Below, one piece after another: positions 63,395-64,000 of a DNA stretch of 64,000 nt. The notes beneath the pieces were generated by a model. The model did no database searches. It saw only the letters and a list, made by a program, of their open reading frames with translations, and was not told where the DNA came from. The position numbers and the translations under genes are program-made. Numbering within the stretch: position 1 is the stretch's first letter; the number at the start of each line of letters is the position of its first letter. Source of the stretch: Lentisphaeria bacterium (GTDB taxonomy: Bacteria; Verrucomicrobiota; Lentisphaeria; Victivallales; Victivallaceae); NCBI GenBank assembly GCA_017450705.1, contig JAFSTC010000001.1, positions 1 through 64,000 of the forward strand. Direction: 5' to 3'.

Positions 63395-64000
63395 TCAGAT
63401 CTTTTCCGGATCGCTTTGTCGTTTTCCATACTGCGAGACGAAAAACTTGCGAGTGGTGCTGGGCGTGGTATCTTCCGGGATGTATTTGGTGACGTATGCC
63501 ATCTGCCGGATCATCGTTCTTCTGGTCGTCTCAAAGTCTCCCTTGCGCCTTGCCAGCATATAGCCGTTGGGACGCAGATCTCCGTTCATATCTCGATTGC
63601 AGGGATAGACCAGCTGCTTCTCGTGGACTTCCTCCGGCGTCAGGCCCAACGCGTTGCCCCAATGCCTCTCCGCCTTTTCGATGATCCTCTGTCTGCTCTC
63701 GTGTTTCTTCGCATCGGTAAGCATGTTAAGGTGGTAGTGCTGATGGGGTTGCTCTTTCTGTTCCCTGCGTCCTATGTACTGCGGATCATAGCCTTCCCGT
63801 CTGAGTTCTTTCGTCAATCCCTGTAATGCTCTGGAAAAGTCTCTGTTGCTTCCATCGGCATCCATCTCCTGCGGATACCTGAAATCCATCCTCGTCTGCA
63901 TCACTCTCCCATGTCTTCCGCTCATGTAATCTATCATCTCAATTCCTTTGTTCAGATAGGTTTTGTAAAATCTGTATCCTGTTTCTTTCTGTTCTGTTAT
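63395..64000 (-). CDS. Inovirus Gp2 / YagK-YfjJ-like protein, N-terminus outside the window
   Basis: The frame is open to position 64000, and the codons before the first internal Met (63937) read as coding (TGYRFYKTYLNKGIEMIDY), so the start is off the edge; 201 codons remain, plus the stop. Features: a hydrophilic helical start, MQTRMDFRYPQ, QHYHLNMLTDAKKHESR with an H-x-H pair, HWGNALGL, and RRTMIRQMAYVTKYIPED, the shape of the Gp2/YagK family linked to rolling-circle-type replication of inoviruses and P4-like prophages. The catalytic role of the H-x-H is inferred from the family. Confidence 0.65.
   Translation of the reverse strand: MTEQKETGYRFYKTYLNKGIEMIDYMSGRHGRVMQTRMDFRYPQEMDADGSNRDFSRALQGLTKELRREGYDPQYIGRREQKEQPHQHYHLNMLTDAKKHESRQRIIEKAERHWGNALGLTPEEVHEKQLVYPCNRDMNGDLRPNGYMLARRKGDFETTRRTMIRQMAYVTKYIPEDTTPSTTRKFFVSQYGKRQSDPEKI

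Larger units (their letters stand above)
52013..64000. mobile_element. Integrative element in tRNA-Leu(CAA), right end outside the window
   Basis: Begins at the 3' end of the tRNA, where a tyrosine recombinase gene follows directly. Base composition is visibly less GC-rich than before it. Content: integrase, orphan AT-rich gene, AlpA-like regulator, a run of replication-type genes (TOPRIM-like, RecA-like, SF3 helicase), then a UvrD-like and an inovirus-Gp2-like gene on the other strand. No capsid, tail or conjugation gene is seen, so it looks like a satellite or small integrative plasmid. The tRNA end does not recur before 64,000, so attR lies further right. The exact attL core within the tRNA is inferred. 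Confidence 0.8.

Overview
The window is GC-rich, densely coded bacterial DNA that most resembles a gut member of the Lentisphaerota (Victivallis-like). The grounds are three large secreted DUF4838-type proteins, a prepilin-type pseudopilin beside a LacI regulator and a glycosidase, free-standing AIDA/FG-GAP surface proteins, and the set of housekeeping genes. This is an inference from gene content; no rRNA gene is present to confirm it.

Layout. 1-11.5 kb (minus strand): a truncated repeat protein and a TPR protein, then a run reading EIIA-like PTS protein, Cys4 protein, pyrE, secA, nadA, a small secreted protein, a serine hydrolase and an amidohydrolase. 10.9-23 kb: a glycan-use locus with a LamG-like secreted protein, three DUF4838 proteins, a LacI-type regulator, a pseudopilin and a cytoplasmic GH20-like enzyme. 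22.9-34 kb: an MBL-fold hydrolase and an O-antigen-ligase-like protein, then a glycogen operon (stand-alone CBM48 protein, GlgP, GlgA, GlgB) ending in a TMTC-like membrane TPR protein. 34-40 kb: a Gfo/Idh/MocA oxidoreductase, a SemiSWEET-like protein, a lipocalin, a TolC-like lipoprotein, peptide deformylase, a membrane protein and a bacterial D123 (CDC123) ATP-grasp protein. 40.5-51.3 kb: a putative glycosidase with a creatininase-family hydrolase, an alpha/beta hydrolase, two tandem hybrid histidine kinases and a large AIDA/FG-GAP protein.

At 51,953 there is a tRNA-Leu(CAA). Immediately downstream, a tyrosine recombinase starts an integrative element that fills the rest of the window and runs off the right edge. 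Its base composition is visibly less GC-rich. It carries an AT-rich orphan gene, an AlpA-like regulator, two unknown proteins, a TOPRIM-like protein, a RecA-like protein without the Walker A lysine, an SF3 helicase, a zinc-ribbon UvrD-like protein with an altered motif II, and an inovirus-Gp2-like protein cut by the window edge.

Promoters are unusually legible. Many genes are preceded by TTGAAA-like and TATATT-like hexamers spaced 16-17 nt apart, often with an extended TGC or TGG before the -10. Several start codons overlap the upstream stop (ATGA or GTGA), pointing to translational coupling inside operons.

The parts most worth following up are the replication cassette of the element with its degenerate ATPase motifs, a 16-bp palindrome that occurs three times only in that element, the orphan 569-aa gene by the integrase, the bacterial D123 protein, and an intergenic repeat present in opposite orientation near 40.4 and 51.5 kb.
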